In this document: one piece after another, positions 8,492 to 17,900 of the stretch
How positions within the stretch are numbered: position 1 is the first letter of the stretch
Layout: every line of letters begins with the position of its first letter
Source of the DNA: Streptomyces sp. NBC_01465
Lineage (GTDB): Bacteria; Actinomycetota; Actinomycetes; Streptomycetales; Streptomycetaceae
Length of the DNA stretch: 64,000 bases
Reading direction: 5' to 3'
Assembly: GCF_036227325.1 (NCBI RefSeq)
Contig: NZ_CP109467.1
Coordinates: 2,542,001 to 2,606,000, forward strand
The notes under the pieces: model-generated
The model's input: the letters and a program-made list of their open reading frames with translations, nothing else
Told to the model about the DNA's origin: nothing
Database searches by the model: none
Made by a program: the position numbers and the translations under genes

Positions 8492-10591
8492 TCAGCCCGC
8501 CACGGCCGTGTCGACGTCGGTCTCGTCCGAGTCGTTCAGCCCGGGAGCCGCCGACGGATCACCGGTGCGCTGGGCAACGCCCTGGTTGCGCGCCTCGGCC
8601 CTGACGACCAGCGCCCGTACCGCGGCGTTGTACTGCTCGATCGAGGTCGGCTCGTCGGGGCCCAGCAGATACTGCTTCAGCTCGCGCCGCTCGTCCGCCA
8701 TCGGGTCGGCGGCCGAGTCGGTGATCGCGCCGAGGAACTCCCCGATCTCTTCTGCCGAGTTGGAGAGGACGACCGCTGCCCGGACCGCGGTGTTCTGCCG
8801 CTTGAACTCCGCCTCGCCGAGCTCCGCGGAGTCGGTGACCGCGTACGGCTTGCCGCTCGCGATGAAGTCGGACACCACGCTGGAGATGTCCGAGACCATG
8901 CCGTCCGACTCGTTGAAGCAGTCGTACAGCGCAGGTCCCGCACCGGTGACGACCTTGTGCTCCCACCAGCCGAAGGAGCGCCAGTACGCGTCGTTCCACT
9001 GGCCCTTCAGCCGGGCGATCTCCGCCTCGCGCTCCGGGTCGACCTTCGCGTCCCGCGACTCCTCGGCCTCGTCGCCCGCCGTACGGCCCGTGCCGCCGGT
9101 CAGCTCGGCCAGCAGGGCGTCGATCCGGGCCAGGTCGGCCTTGGCCGCGTCCCGCTCGCTCTGCCCGGCCTCGGACTCCTTGGCCCAGCGGGCGTCGGCG
9201 GCGCGATCGGCGGCGGCCTTCTCCACCATGGCGGTGATACGGGCGTGGGCGGCCCCCGCCTTGGCGTTGACGGTGCCGGTGAAGGGGTGCGGCTTGTACA
9301 GCACGCGGACGGGCTGCTCGGCCTCCAGGAGCCGCCGGACGATGTTCTCGCCGGCCAGGATCAGGGAGGTGTTGCCGGGCTGGTTGTCCCAGCCCTCCCA
9401 GGTGGGTGCGTACAGCACGGTCGGGACGGGGTTCCCGGGCTTGCCGCTCCAGGTCTTGATGGGCGCCAGCTGCGGGCGGCCCACCTCGACGATGTCCTCG
9501 TCGCGCACACCGACGTCGGCCAGCGCGTACCGGTCGCGGCCGGCCCGGCCCGCGGTCCACACCTCGTCGTACGCCTTGCTGAACGGGTTGACGCTGGCGA
9601 GCTTGTCGCTGTCGCCGTGCCCGATGAAGACGTGCTTCATGGTGGGCACCCGGAGCAGGTGGATGTTCTTGCCGACGTTGGCCGCGTACAGCGCGACGCG
9701 CACCGTCGAGAGGTTCATGTTCATCAGGTGCACCCCGCCCGGCACACAGACGACCGGCACGGAGGTCGAGGCGAGCTGCGGGACGATATTGCGCTCGCGC
9801 AGGATGACCAGCGGCTTCCCGTCGGTCTTCGCCATCGTCTCGAGCCACATGTTGACCTGGTAAGCGGAGTCCTTGGAGCCGGAGAAGTACAGCGCCACGG
9901 TCGGCTTGTACGAGGCCAGCCACTTGTCCAGGGCCTTCAGCACCTTGGTGTCGCCGGGCACCAGACGGCTCTTGCGGATGTTCGGCAGCAGTATGGCGAT
10001 GTAGAGCGCCCCGCAGCCGAGGGTGGCGATGATGCCGACGTACCCGAAGGTGTGGTTGCCGCTCTGGGCGGCGATCAGCAGCCCGACCACCGCGAAGATG
10101 TCGAGGTAGAGCATCTTCTCGGCCGCGCGGAACAGCAGCCGCTGCGGCGGGGCGTCGGGGATGCGCAGACCCGCGAGGTCCACGTTCCGGGTGACCACCG
10201 GCATGGTGCGGCGGAGCCGGATGAGGGTGGTCAGGGTGCCGTGTGCCGCCTGGATGCCGTAGAAGATCAGGAAGCAGGCGACCGCCGCGTAGTAGACGTT
10301 CGCCTCGGCGAGGTCCAGGCGCGCGAGCAGCAGGACGAGCAGCAGCTCACGCAGCAGGAACCGGATCGACAGCCCGGCCCGGACCTTGGCCAGACGGTTG
10401 ATGAGATAGCTGCCGCGGTAGTGCAGATACCAGTCGCCTATGTACGTCGCAGCAGTGGCAGCTGCGAAAAACCAGATGTTCGGAATCAGTGCGGCGATCA
10501 TCACGCACGGATAGCCGAGCACCATGAGGATCGCGGCGGCGAGCTCTGCGCCGCTGCCCACACGGGCCATTCGGATGGCTGACGAGATCAC
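8492..10591 (-). CDS. Membrane-anchored TagF/TarL-like polyol-phosphate polymerase
   Basis: Predicted to transfer polyol phosphate from a CDP-polyol to a growing teichoic acid at the inner membrane face. It starts with GTG at 10591, with GGAG upstream; an ATG seven codons later lacks a better site. Residues 1-205 hold about five membrane segments (for example 17-52, 78-92, 98-114, 163-176, 181-203), unlike peripheral TagF. The CDP-glycerol glycerophosphotransferase domain follows with FIGHGDSDK (322-330), VLYAPTWEGW (392-401), YKPHPFTG (432-439) and VSDISSVVSDF (566-576), which keep the family's His and Ser/Asp landmarks. Residues about 446-535 are a charged, probably coiled-coil insertion splitting this domain. 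It lies downstream of the CDP-ribitol-type synthase but beyond a terminator. Ribitol phosphate is the likely unit, by context. Confidence 0.85.
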   Translation of the reverse strand: MISSAIRMARVGSGAELAAAILMVLGYPCVMIAALIPNIWFFAAATAATYIGDWYLHYRGSYLINRLAKVRAGLSIRFLLRELLLVLLLARLDLAEANVYYAAVACFLIFYGIQAAHGTLTTLIRLRRTMPVVTRNVDLAGLRIPDAPPQRLLFRAAEKMLYLDIFAVVGLLIAAQSGNHTFGYVGIIATLGCGALYIAILLPNIRKSRLVPGDTKVLKALDKWLASYKPTVALYFSGSKDSAYQVNMWLETMAKTDGKPLVILRERNIVPQLASTSVPVVCVPGGVHLMNMNLSTVRVALYAANVGKNIHLLRVPTMKHVFIGHGDSDKLASVNPFSKAYDEVWTAGRAGRDRYALADVGVRDEDIVEVGRPQLAPIKTWSGKPGNPVPTVLYAPTWEGWDNQPGNTSLILAGENIVRRLLEAEQPVRVLYKPHPFTGTVNAKAGAAHARITAMVEKAAADRAADARWAKESEAGQSERDAAKADLARIDALLAELTGGTGRTAGDEAEESRDAKVDPEREAEIARLKGQWNDAYWRSFGWWEHKVVTGAGPALYDCFNESDGMVSDISSVVSDFIASGKPYAVTDSAELGEAEFKRQNTAVRAAVVLSNSAEEIGEFLGAITDSAADPMADERRELKQYLLGPDEPTSIEQYNAAVRALVVRAEARNQGVAQRTGDPSAAPGLNDSDETDVDTAVAG

Positions 10592-10653
10592 GAAGAAACC
10601 TGCTCCAGTGGGGTCACACTTTGTGGGATATGTGAAGGTGGAGCTTCACGAAT

Positions 10654-10697
10654 TCGGGCCTCTGCGATGCGCGCGGATAGCGATCACAGAGGCCCGA
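10654..10697 (-). terminator. Terminator after the cytidylyltransferase-reductase gene
   Basis: Perfect 11-bp arms (tcgggcctctg / cagaggcccga) around a 22-base loop, 22 bases past the stop at 10720. It separates this gene from the TagF-like gene. Confidence 0.7.
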
Positions 10698-10719
10698 CTA
10701 ATTCATAATTCAGCGATTA

Positions 10720-12222
10720 TTACACATCGCCCTGACGGTCCAGGACCGAGGCCAGCGCAGCTTCGAAGTCCGACGTCTCGCTCGCCTCGCGCGTCGGGTC
10801 CTGCTGCCGTACGTCGATGACGTGGCCGGTGAGCTCGGAGAGCAGCACGTCCAGAGAAGTCCTGGCCACCGCCTCGGAGGACAGCAGCGAACCCTCGGGC
10901 TCCTGGCCGAAGGCCTTGGTGCGCATGGGGGTCGCGGTCCGCTCGGGGTTGACGCAGTTGACGCGGATGTCGTCGCCCGCCCACTCGTCGGCCAGCGCCT
11001 GGGTCAGGTTGACCATGGCGGCCTTGGTGGAGGAGTACAGGCTGTACTCGGCGCGGCCGCGCGTGTAACTGGAGGACGTGTAGAGCAGCAGCTGGCCCTT
11101 GGTCTCGGCCAGGTACTTGTACGAGGCACGGGCGATCTGCACCGGCGCCAGGTAATTGACCCGCAGCGCCTCCTCGATGGTGGCGTTGTCGGTCTCGGCG
11201 AGCTTGCCGATGCGCAGGACGCCCGCGGTGTTGACGACGAAGTCGACGCGGCCGGTCTCGGCGTACGCCTTGGAGAGCGCGTCGTCGACGTGCTCCGGGT
11301 TGTCGACGTGCGTGCCGGTGGTGGAGCGGCCGAGCGCGTAGACGCTGGCGCCGTAGTTCTTGGCGAGCTCCGCGATGTCCGCGCCGATGCCGTACGAACC
11401 GCCGAAGACGACCAGCGTCTTGCCGGCGAGCAGCTCGCGGTAGGCGGCCTCGTCGGCCTGGCGGGGGGCGGCGGTGGAGGCCAGCTGGAACAGCTTGTCG
11501 GCGATGAAGACGTCGACGGGCTGGGTGACCTTCATGTTGTACTCGTCGCCCGCGACGACGTAGATCGGCACGTCGGGGAGGTACTTGAGCACCACGGTGC
11601 AGTCGTCGGTCGCCTGGAAGTTCGGGTCGCCGTCGGCGATCTCGTACGCCCTGCGGATCGTCGAGAGCTTGAAGGCCTGCGGGGTCTGGCCGCGGCGCAG
11701 ACGCGAGCGGTCGGGGACCTCGGTGATGAACTCGCCGTCCTCACCGTGCGTACGCGTCACGATGATCGTGTCCGCGGACGGGATGGCGACGTCGACGGCC
11801 TGGTAGCGCTCCAGCGCCTCCACGCAGTCCTTGATGACACGCTGCGACAGCAGCGGACGGACCGCGTCGTGGAAGAGGACGTTGCGGTCCTCGCCCTCCG
11901 CGAGACCCTCGCCGAGGGCCGCGATGGCACGCTCGGTGGTCTCGTTACGGGTCGAGCCGCCTTCGATGATCCGCGTGACCTTGGTCAGACCGGCCTTGGC
12001 GACGATCTTCTCGATGTCCGGCACATAGCCCGGGGCCATGAGCACGATGACGTCGTCGATGTCTTCCGCGTTCTGGAAGATCGTCAGCGTGTGCTCGATG
12101 ACAGCCTTGCCGGCGATCTTCAGCAGCTGCTTGGGGATGGACAGACCCACGCGCTGACCGGTACCACCGGCGAGCACGACTGCTGTAGTGCGGGGCTTGG
12201 TTGCTTTGTGCTGCACAGACAC
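10720..12222 (-). CDS. Fused IspD-type cytidylyltransferase and SDR reductase (Bcs1/TarIJ-like)
   Basis: Likely makes CDP-ribitol from ribulose-5-phosphate. Residues 12-245 are an IspD/TarI fold: VLAGGTGQRVGLSIPKQLL (17-35), GGSTRNE (88-94), FHDAVRPLL (117-125) and TPQAF (180-184). Residues about 268-490 are a short-chain dehydrogenase: VVFGGSYGIGADIAE (271-285), NTAG (331-334), the Ser run near 383, and Tyr396/Lys400 in YSSTK. This two-domain order is that of Haemophilus Bcs1/Acs1, where the reductase and the CTP transferase are one chain; Gram-positive TarI and TarJ are separate and TarJ is not an SDR. GTG start at 12222 with AAGGTAGG upstream. An isoprenoid role is unlikely because of the fusion and the neighbours. 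Confidence 0.85.
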   Translation of the reverse strand: MSVQHKATKPRTTAVVLAGGTGQRVGLSIPKQLLKIAGKAVIEHTLTIFQNAEDIDDVIVLMAPGYVPDIEKIVAKAGLTKVTRIIEGGSTRNETTERAIAALGEGLAEGEDRNVLFHDAVRPLLSQRVIKDCVEALERYQAVDVAIPSADTIIVTRTHGEDGEFITEVPDRSRLRRGQTPQAFKLSTIRRAYEIADGDPNFQATDDCTVVLKYLPDVPIYVVAGDEYNMKVTQPVDVFIADKLFQLASTAAPRQADEAAYRELLAGKTLVVFGGSYGIGADIAELAKNYGASVYALGRSTTGTHVDNPEHVDDALSKAYAETGRVDFVVNTAGVLRIGKLAETDNATIEEALRVNYLAPVQIARASYKYLAETKGQLLLYTSSSYTRGRAEYSLYSSTKAAMVNLTQALADEWAGDDIRVNCVNPERTATPMRTKAFGQEPEGSLLSSEAVARTSLDVLLSELTGHVIDVRQQDPTREASETSDFEAALASVLDRQGDV

Positions 12223-12390
12223 AGACGACCTACCTTGCGATGACTAGGGAACAAGTGTGATGGTCGCACTCTCCGTGACCGTCTCGCAAGGCGGACGCCG
12301 TCCGCCCACAACCCCCGCGATACCGGGCGTTCACTCCCAGGTCAGGACAGTGCCGGTCCATCACCGCGACGGGGCGTGACCGATGCCACA

Positions 12391-12435
12391 GCCCCGGATG
12401 CCCGACCCGACGAGAACGAGCCGGACATCCGGGGC
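12391..12435 (-). terminator. Terminator after obgE
   Basis: Perfect 10-bp arms (gccccggatg / catccggggc) with a 25-base loop, starting 9 bases past the obgE stop. Confidence 0.65.
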
Positions 12436-12444
12436 AAACGGCAC

Positions 12445-13881
12445 CTAGAAGGGCTTGAAGTCGTCGTACTCCTGCTGCGCCTCGTCCCGCTCCGCCTCGC
12501 GGTCGCGACGGCGCGTGGCCGCGGGGCGCGGCGCTTCGAGGCGGTGGTCCTCGCCACGACGGCCCAGCATTTCGGCGCCGGCCGTCATCGACGGCTCCCA
12601 GTCGAACACCACGGAATTCTCGTCCGTACCGATGGCAACGCCGTCGCCGGACTTCGCACCGGCCTTGAGCAGCTCGGTCTCGACACCGAGACGGTTGAGG
12701 CGGTCCGCGAGATAGCCGACGGCCTCGTCGTTGTTGAAGTCGGTCTGGCGCACCCAGCGCTCCGGCTTCTCGCCGCGCACCCGGTAGATGCCTTCCTCGT
12801 CCAGCTTGACGGTGAAGCCCGCGTCGTCCACGGCCTTGGGCCGGATGACGATACGAGTCGTCTCGTCGAGGGGCTTGGCCGCACGCGCCTCGGCGATGAT
12901 GCCAGCGAGCGCGAAGGACAGCTCCTTCAGACCCGTCCGTGCAACGGCCGACGCCTCGAATACCTGGTAGCCGCGGGCCTCCAGATCGGGCCGGATCATC
13001 TCGGCGAGATCCTTGCCGTCGGGAATGTCGATCTTGTTGAGCACCACAATGCGCGGCCGGTCCTCGAGCCCGCCGTACTGCTTCAGCTCGGCCTCGATGA
13101 CATCGAGGTCCGAGACCGGGTCGCGCTCCGACTCAAGAGTCGCCGTGTCCAGTACGTGCACGAGCACCGAGCAGCGCTCCACGTGCCGCAGGAACTCAAG
13201 ACCGAGCCCCTTGCCCTGGCTGGCGCCCGGGATGAGCCCAGGAACGTCGGCGATGGTGTAAACGGTCGACCCCGCGGTCACGACGCCCAGGTTCGGAACG
13301 AGCGTCGTGAACGGATAGTCGGCGATCTTCGGCTTGGCAGCGCTCAGTACGGAAATGAGCGAAGACTTGCCCGCACTCGGGTAGCCCACCAGCGCGACGT
13401 CGGCGACGGTCTTGAGCTCGAGGACGATGTCCCGGGACTCCCCCGGCTCACCCAGCAGCGCAAACCCGGGCGCCTTGCGCCGGGCGGAGGCCAGCGCACG
13501 GTTGCCGAGCCCGCCGCGCCCGCCCTGCCCCGCGACGAAGACGGTCCCCTGCCCGACCAGGTCGGCCAGTACGTTGCCGTCCTTGTCGAGGACAACGGTC
13601 CCGTCCGGCACCGGCAGCACCAGGTCCTGACCGTCCTTGCCGGAGCGGTTGTCACCGGCGCCGGGCTGGCCGTTGGTGGCCTTGCGGTGCGGTGAGTGGT
13701 GGTAGTCGAGCAGCGTGGTCACGGCCTGCTCGACGACGAGGATCACATCGCCGCCCCGCCCGCCGTTCCCGCCGTCGGGCCCGCCGAGCGGGGTGAACTT
13801 CTCACGGTGTACGGAGGCGCAGCCGTGGCCTCCGTTACCCGCGGCGGCATGCAGCTCGACGCGGTCCACGAAGGTGGTCAT
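12445..13881 (-). CDS. obgE: Obg GTPase
   Basis: Ribosome-associated GTPase that helps 50S assembly and, in Streptomyces, links GTP level to the onset of differentiation. 478 residues. The glycine-rich Obg fold fills 1-158 ([28 protein letters not shown]). The G domain has GYPSAGKSS (G1, near 168), [10 protein letters not shown] (G3) and NKIDIP (G4). The actinobacterial C-terminal OCT domain ([24 protein letters not shown]) and an acidic/arginine tail follow. GGAGG lies before the ATG. It ends the rplU-rpmA-obgE group, after a strong hairpin behind rpmA that may lower its expression relative to the ribosomal proteins. Confidence 0.97.
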   Translation of the reverse strand: MTTFVDRVELHAAAGNGGHGCASVHREKFTPLGGPDGGNGGRGGDVILVVEQAVTTLLDYHHSPHRKATNGQPGAGDNRSGKDGQDLVLPVPDGTVVLDKDGNVLADLVGQGTVFVAGQGGRGGLGNRALASARRKAPGFALLGEPGESRDIVLELKTVADVALVGYPSAGKSSLISVLSAAKPKIADYPFTTLVPNLGVVTAGSTVYTIADVPGLIPGASQGKGLGLEFLRHVERCSVLVHVLDTATLESERDPVSDLDVIEAELKQYGGLEDRPRIVVLNKIDIPDGKDLAEMIRPDLEARGYQVFEASAVARTGLKELSFALAGIIAEARAAKPLDETTRIVIRPKAVDDAGFTVKLDEEGIYRVRGEKPERWVRQTDFNNDEAVGYLADRLNRLGVETELLKAGAKSGDGVAIGTDENSVVFDWEPSMTAGAEMLGRRGEDHRLEAPRPAATRRRDREAERDEAQQEYDDFKPF

Positions 13882-13943
13882 GGGTGTGCCTCCAGGAACG
13901 GGGAAAACAGGGAAAACAGAATGTCTAACGTCTTAACACGACA

Positions 13944-13998
13944 AAGGCGGACCAGATTCCCGTTGCGCAGTGCGCAACGGGAAAACCTGGTCCGCCTT
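13944..13998 (-). terminator. Nested hairpin between rpmA and obgE
   Basis: An 11-bp outer stem (aaggcggacca / tggtccgcctt) encloses a 10-bp inner stem (cccgttgcgc / gcgcaacggg). It lies 36 bases past the rpmA stop and 62 before the obgE start. Strong terminator or attenuator. Confidence 0.85.
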
Positions 13999-14033
13999 CG
14001 ACTATCGCTCTACAGCAGTGACGCGGCCCGAAA

Positions 14034-14297
14034 TCAGGCTGCGGCGACGACCGGAACGATGTTGACGACCTTGCGGCCACGGTGCGTGCCGAACTCGACC
14101 GCACCGGCGTTCAGCGCGAACAGGGTGTCGTCGCCACCGCGACCGACGCCCGTGCCCGGGTGGAAGTGGGTGCCGCGCTGGCGGACCAGGATCTCACCAG
14201 CAAGCACGACCTGACCGCCGAAGCGCTTCACGCCGAGCCGCTGAGCATTGGAATCGCGCCCGTTCCGAGTGGACGATGCGCCCTTCTTGTGTGCCAT
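14034..14297 (-). CDS. rpmA: 50S ribosomal protein L27
   Basis: L27, placed near the peptidyl transferase centre. 87 residues, with the family N-terminus [19 protein letters not shown], then [10 protein letters not shown] and [15 protein letters not shown]. No N-terminal extension needing cleavage is present, unlike in Firmicutes. It lies 16 bases after rplU, so cotranscribed. Confidence 0.98.
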   Translation of the reverse strand: MAHKKGASSTRNGRDSNAQRLGVKRFGGQVVLAGEILVRQRGTHFHPGTGVGRGGDDTLFALNAGAVEFGTHRGRKVVNIVPVVAAA

Positions 14298-14313
14298 GTC
14301 TCAGTCCCTTCCC

Positions 14314-14634
14314 TTACTTCGCAGCCGCGGGGATACCGGTGACCTTGATCGCCGTGTACTGCTGACGGTGACCCTGGCGACGGCGGTAGCCGGTCTTGTT
14401 CTTGTAGCGGAGAATGTCGATCTTCTCGCCCTTGTGGTGGTCCACGACCTCGGCCGTGACCTTGATACCGGCCAGGACCCACGGGTCGCTGGTCACAGCG
14501 TCGCCGTCGACAACGAGCAGCGTAGAGAGCTCTACGGTGTCGCCAACCAGGGCGGTGGAAATCTTGTCAACCTCAACGATGTCGCCGACAGCAACCTTGT
14601 GCTGGCGACCACCGCTGCGCACGATGGCGTACAC
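14314..14634 (-). CDS. rplU: 50S ribosomal protein L21
   Basis: L21, a 23S rRNA-binding protein, 106 residues. I start it at the GTG at 14634, giving the conserved [17 protein letters not shown] at the N-terminus; a longer in-frame ATG at 14700 adds 22 residues with no family similarity. [10 protein letters not shown] near the C-terminus is the RNA-binding loop. AAAGAGAG precedes the GTG. First gene of the rplU-rpmA-obgE group, with its leader and promoter within 14635-14885. Confidence 0.97.
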   Translation of the reverse strand: MYAIVRSGGRQHKVAVGDIVEVDKISTALVGDTVELSTLLVVDGDAVTSDPWVLAGIKVTAEVVDHHKGEKIDILRYKNKTGYRRRQGHRQQYTAIKVTGIPAAAK

Positions 14635-14939
14635 GCGGACTCTCTTTCGCTCGGAACCGGTACCTCTGATGCCAGCCGCCCGCGCAGGCCAGAAGCCCAC
14701 GACAATCCGGATTGGATGAACGGCCTCCCCCGCAAGAATTGCCGGGAGGTGAGTTGCTCAAAGGGTGCGACGCTTAGGGAAACACGCCGACGGTCAAGGT
14801 TACGGGGCCCACGACAGGGGGTCAAACCGGCCCCGCCCCGACCGGCTCCCGCCGGCCTCACCAGGGCTCCGGCCCCCGAACCGCCGGTGGGCCGCCCCTC
14901 GGTTCGAGGAACGGCCCACCGTCTTGCTGCGTACGGCGA
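14635..14939. other. 305-base gap: rplU leader and rne terminator
   Basis: No gene is visible. On the minus strand the part next to rne holds its terminator (14886-14920) and the remainder must hold the rplU promoter and leader. I could not assign a -35/-10 pair or a named leader element with confidence. Confidence 0.6.
14886..14920 (-). terminator. Terminator after rne
   Basis: Perfect 9-bp outer stem (ggtgggccg / cggcccacc) with an inner cctcg/cgagg stem and a 3-base loop, 19 bases past the rne stop. Confidence 0.88.
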
Positions 14940-17900
14940 TTACGCCTCGGAGGCGTCCGCCGACACCCCCGGGAGGGATGTCTGCTCGGCCGCCGCGGTC
15001 TTCTTCGCGGTGGCCTTCTTCGCCGTCGTCTTCTTCGCGGCCGTCTTCTTCGCAGCCGCCGTCTTCTTGGTGGCGGCCTTCTTGGCCGTCGCCTTCTTGG
15101 CGGTCTTGCGGGCGGCCGTCTTCTTGGCCGGAGCCTCCTCCGGCTCGGCCTCGGCGGACGGGGCGTCCACCACGACCACAGCGGCCTCGGCCGTACCCGA
15201 CGGGGAACCCGCGGGAGCGGTCGCCTTGCGCGTCGCACGGCGGCGGGCACGCGGCGGAGCCGCCTCGGCCGGGGTCTCCTCGACCACGGGCTCGGCCACC
15301 GGCTCGGGGGCGGTCTCCACCTTGGGCGCCTCTGTTACGACGACCTCAGCGACCTCCTCCGCAGCCTTCGGCGCACCGGCCGGGGCCGACGCCTTGCGGG
15401 TCGCCCTGCGGCGCCCACGGGCCGCAGCGGGGGGCGCGGCGTCAGCCGCTCCAGTGGAGCCGGTGCTTGCACCGGACTCGACGACCGGCTCGGGCTCGAC
15501 CACCGGAGCGGGCTCGGGCTCGACTACCGGCTCCGGAGCGTGCTCCACCACCGGCTCGGCCGCCATCTTCGGCGCACCGGCCGGAGCCGACGCCTTGCGG
15601 GTCGCCCTGCGGCGGCCACGGCCGCGGCCTGCGGCCGCCTCCGCCTCGGCGGCGCTGCTGTACAGCTCCTCGTCCGGCGCGAACGGCTCGGGCAGCGCCA
15701 CGGGCTCGGCCACCTCGGCGGCCAGCTCGGCCTCCGTCTCGTGCTCGTCCTCGTGGGTGTCGTGCTCGTGCGTGTGCTCGACGTGGTCCGTGTGGTCCGA
15801 ACCGCCCCTGCCGCCACGCTTCTTGGAGCGCTTGCCGGTGCCGTTGCCGCCGCCGCCCGAAGCCGTCGGCTGCTCCATGTGCACGATGACACCGCGCCCG
15901 TTGCAGTGGACACAGGTCTCGGAGAAGGACTCGAGCAGGCCCTGGCCGACGCGCTTGCGCGTCATCTGGACCAGACCCAGCGAGGTGACCTCGGCCACCT
16001 GATGCTTGGTGCGGTCGCGTCCCAGGCACTCCAGGAGACGGCGCAGCACCAGGTCGCGGTTGGACTCCAGGACCATGTCGATGAAGTCGACGACGACGAT
16101 GCCACCGAGGTCGCGCAGGCGAAGCTGCCGCACGATCTCCTCGGCCGCCTCGAGGTTGTTCTTCGTGACGGTCTCTTCGAGGTTGCCGCCCTGACCGGTG
16201 AACTTGCCGGTGTTGACGTCGACGACGACCATCGCCTCGGTCTTGTCGATCACCAGCGAGCCGCCCGAAGGCAGGTAGACCTTGCGGTCCAGCGCCTTCA
16301 TCAGCTGCTCGTCGATCCGGTACGTCGCGAAGACGTCGACCTCCGACGTCCAGCGCGAGAGCCGGTCGGTCAGGTCGGGGGCGACATGGGCGACGTACCC
16401 GTAGATCGTCTCCCACGCCTCGTCACCACTGACGATGACCTTCGAGAAGTCCTCGTTGAAGATGTCGCGGACGACCCGGACGGTCATGTCCGGCTCGCCG
16501 TAGAGCAGGGTCGGGGCGTTGGACGCGCCGCCGCTCTTCGCCTTCTTCTGGATGTCCTCCCACTGCGCCTGCAGACGCTCCACGTCACGGCGCAGCTCGT
16601 CCTCGCTGGCGCCTTCCGCGGCGGTACGGACGATGACGCCCGCGTCCTCGGGAACGATCTTCTTGAGGATGGTCTTCAGACGCGCGCGCTCGGTGTCGGG
16701 CAGCTTGCGGCTGATCCCGGTCATCGAGCCCTCGGGCACGTACACCAGGTAGCGGCCGGGCAGCGAGACCTGGCTGGTCAGACGGGCACCCTTGTGACCG
16801 ATCGGGTCCTTGGTGACCTGCACCAGAACCGACTGACCCGACTTGAGCGCGGTCTCGATACGGCGCGGACCGTGCGCCATGCCGAGCGCCTCGAAGTTGA
16901 CCTCACCTGCGTACAGGACGGCGTTGCGGCCCTTGCCGATGTCGACGAACGCGGCCTCCATCGACGGGAGCACGTTCTGGACCTTGCCCAGGTAGACGTT
17001 GCCGACGTACGAGGTCGACTGCTCCTTGTTGACGTAGTGCTCGACGAGGATGTTGTCCTCGAGCACACCGATCTGCGTGCGCTCGCCGTGCTGACGCACG
17101 ACCATCACGCGCTCGACGGCCTCGCGGCGCGCCAGGAACTCGGCCTCGGTGATGATCGGCACCCGGCGGCGGCCCTGCTCGCGGCCCTCGCGGCGGCGCT
17201 GCTTCTTGGCCTCCATACGGGTCGAGCCCTTGATGGACTGGACCTCGTCGAAGCCGGTGCCCAGCTCGCGCTCGGCTTCCTTCTTGCGCGGCTCGCGGAC
17301 CTTGACGACCGTACGCTCCGGGTCGTCCGCCCCCGACGTACCGTCGTCGCCCGACGCGTCACCGCTGCGACGGCGGCGACGCCGACGGCGACGGCTGCTG
17401 GCGGAACCCGACGCGGAGTTGTCGTCCTCGTCGTCCTCCTCCGGCTCCTCGGCCTCGGCCTGCGCCTCGGCTTCGTCGGCGTCCTCGTCCTGCTGCTCGT
17501 CCGCGTCCGCGGGCTCGCCCCGGCGACGGCGACGGCCACCGCGGCGGCGACGGCGCGAAGGCCGGTCGCCGTACTCGTCCGACTCCTCGGCGTCCTGACC
17601 GTCCTCGGCCTCGACCTCGGCCTCGACGGGCTCCTCGACCGCGGGCTCCTCCACGGGAGCCGCCTCGACGGCCTTCTCGGCCTCGGCGGGCTCACCGCGA
17701 CGGCGACGGCGACGGCTGCTGCGCGACCCCGCCTGCGACGCGGGCTGCTCGGTCTCGGCGGGGGTCACGGCCTCCACGACCGTCTCCTCCACCTCCTCCT
17801 CGTCCTCGACCTCTGCGGGCCGGGCGGCGGCAGCGGCCGCGGCGGACTCCGGGGTCTGGAACATCGGCTCGGTGAAGACCGGGGCCTGGAACACGGCGAC

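Noticed and set aside
10720..12222. ispD of the isoprenoid pathway
   Set aside because: The fused C-terminal SDR domain and the teichoic acid neighbours fit a CDP-ribitol-type synthase better.
1..12222. Antibiotic deoxysugar cluster
   Set aside because: The rhamnose genes and the methyltransferase could suggest one, but no polyketide, peptide or other core biosynthetic gene is present and the neighbours are wall-polymer genes.
14960..15120. DNA repeat array at the rne 3' end
   Set aside because: It encodes the Lys/Ala/Thr histone-like tail of RNase E in frame, so it is a coding repeat.
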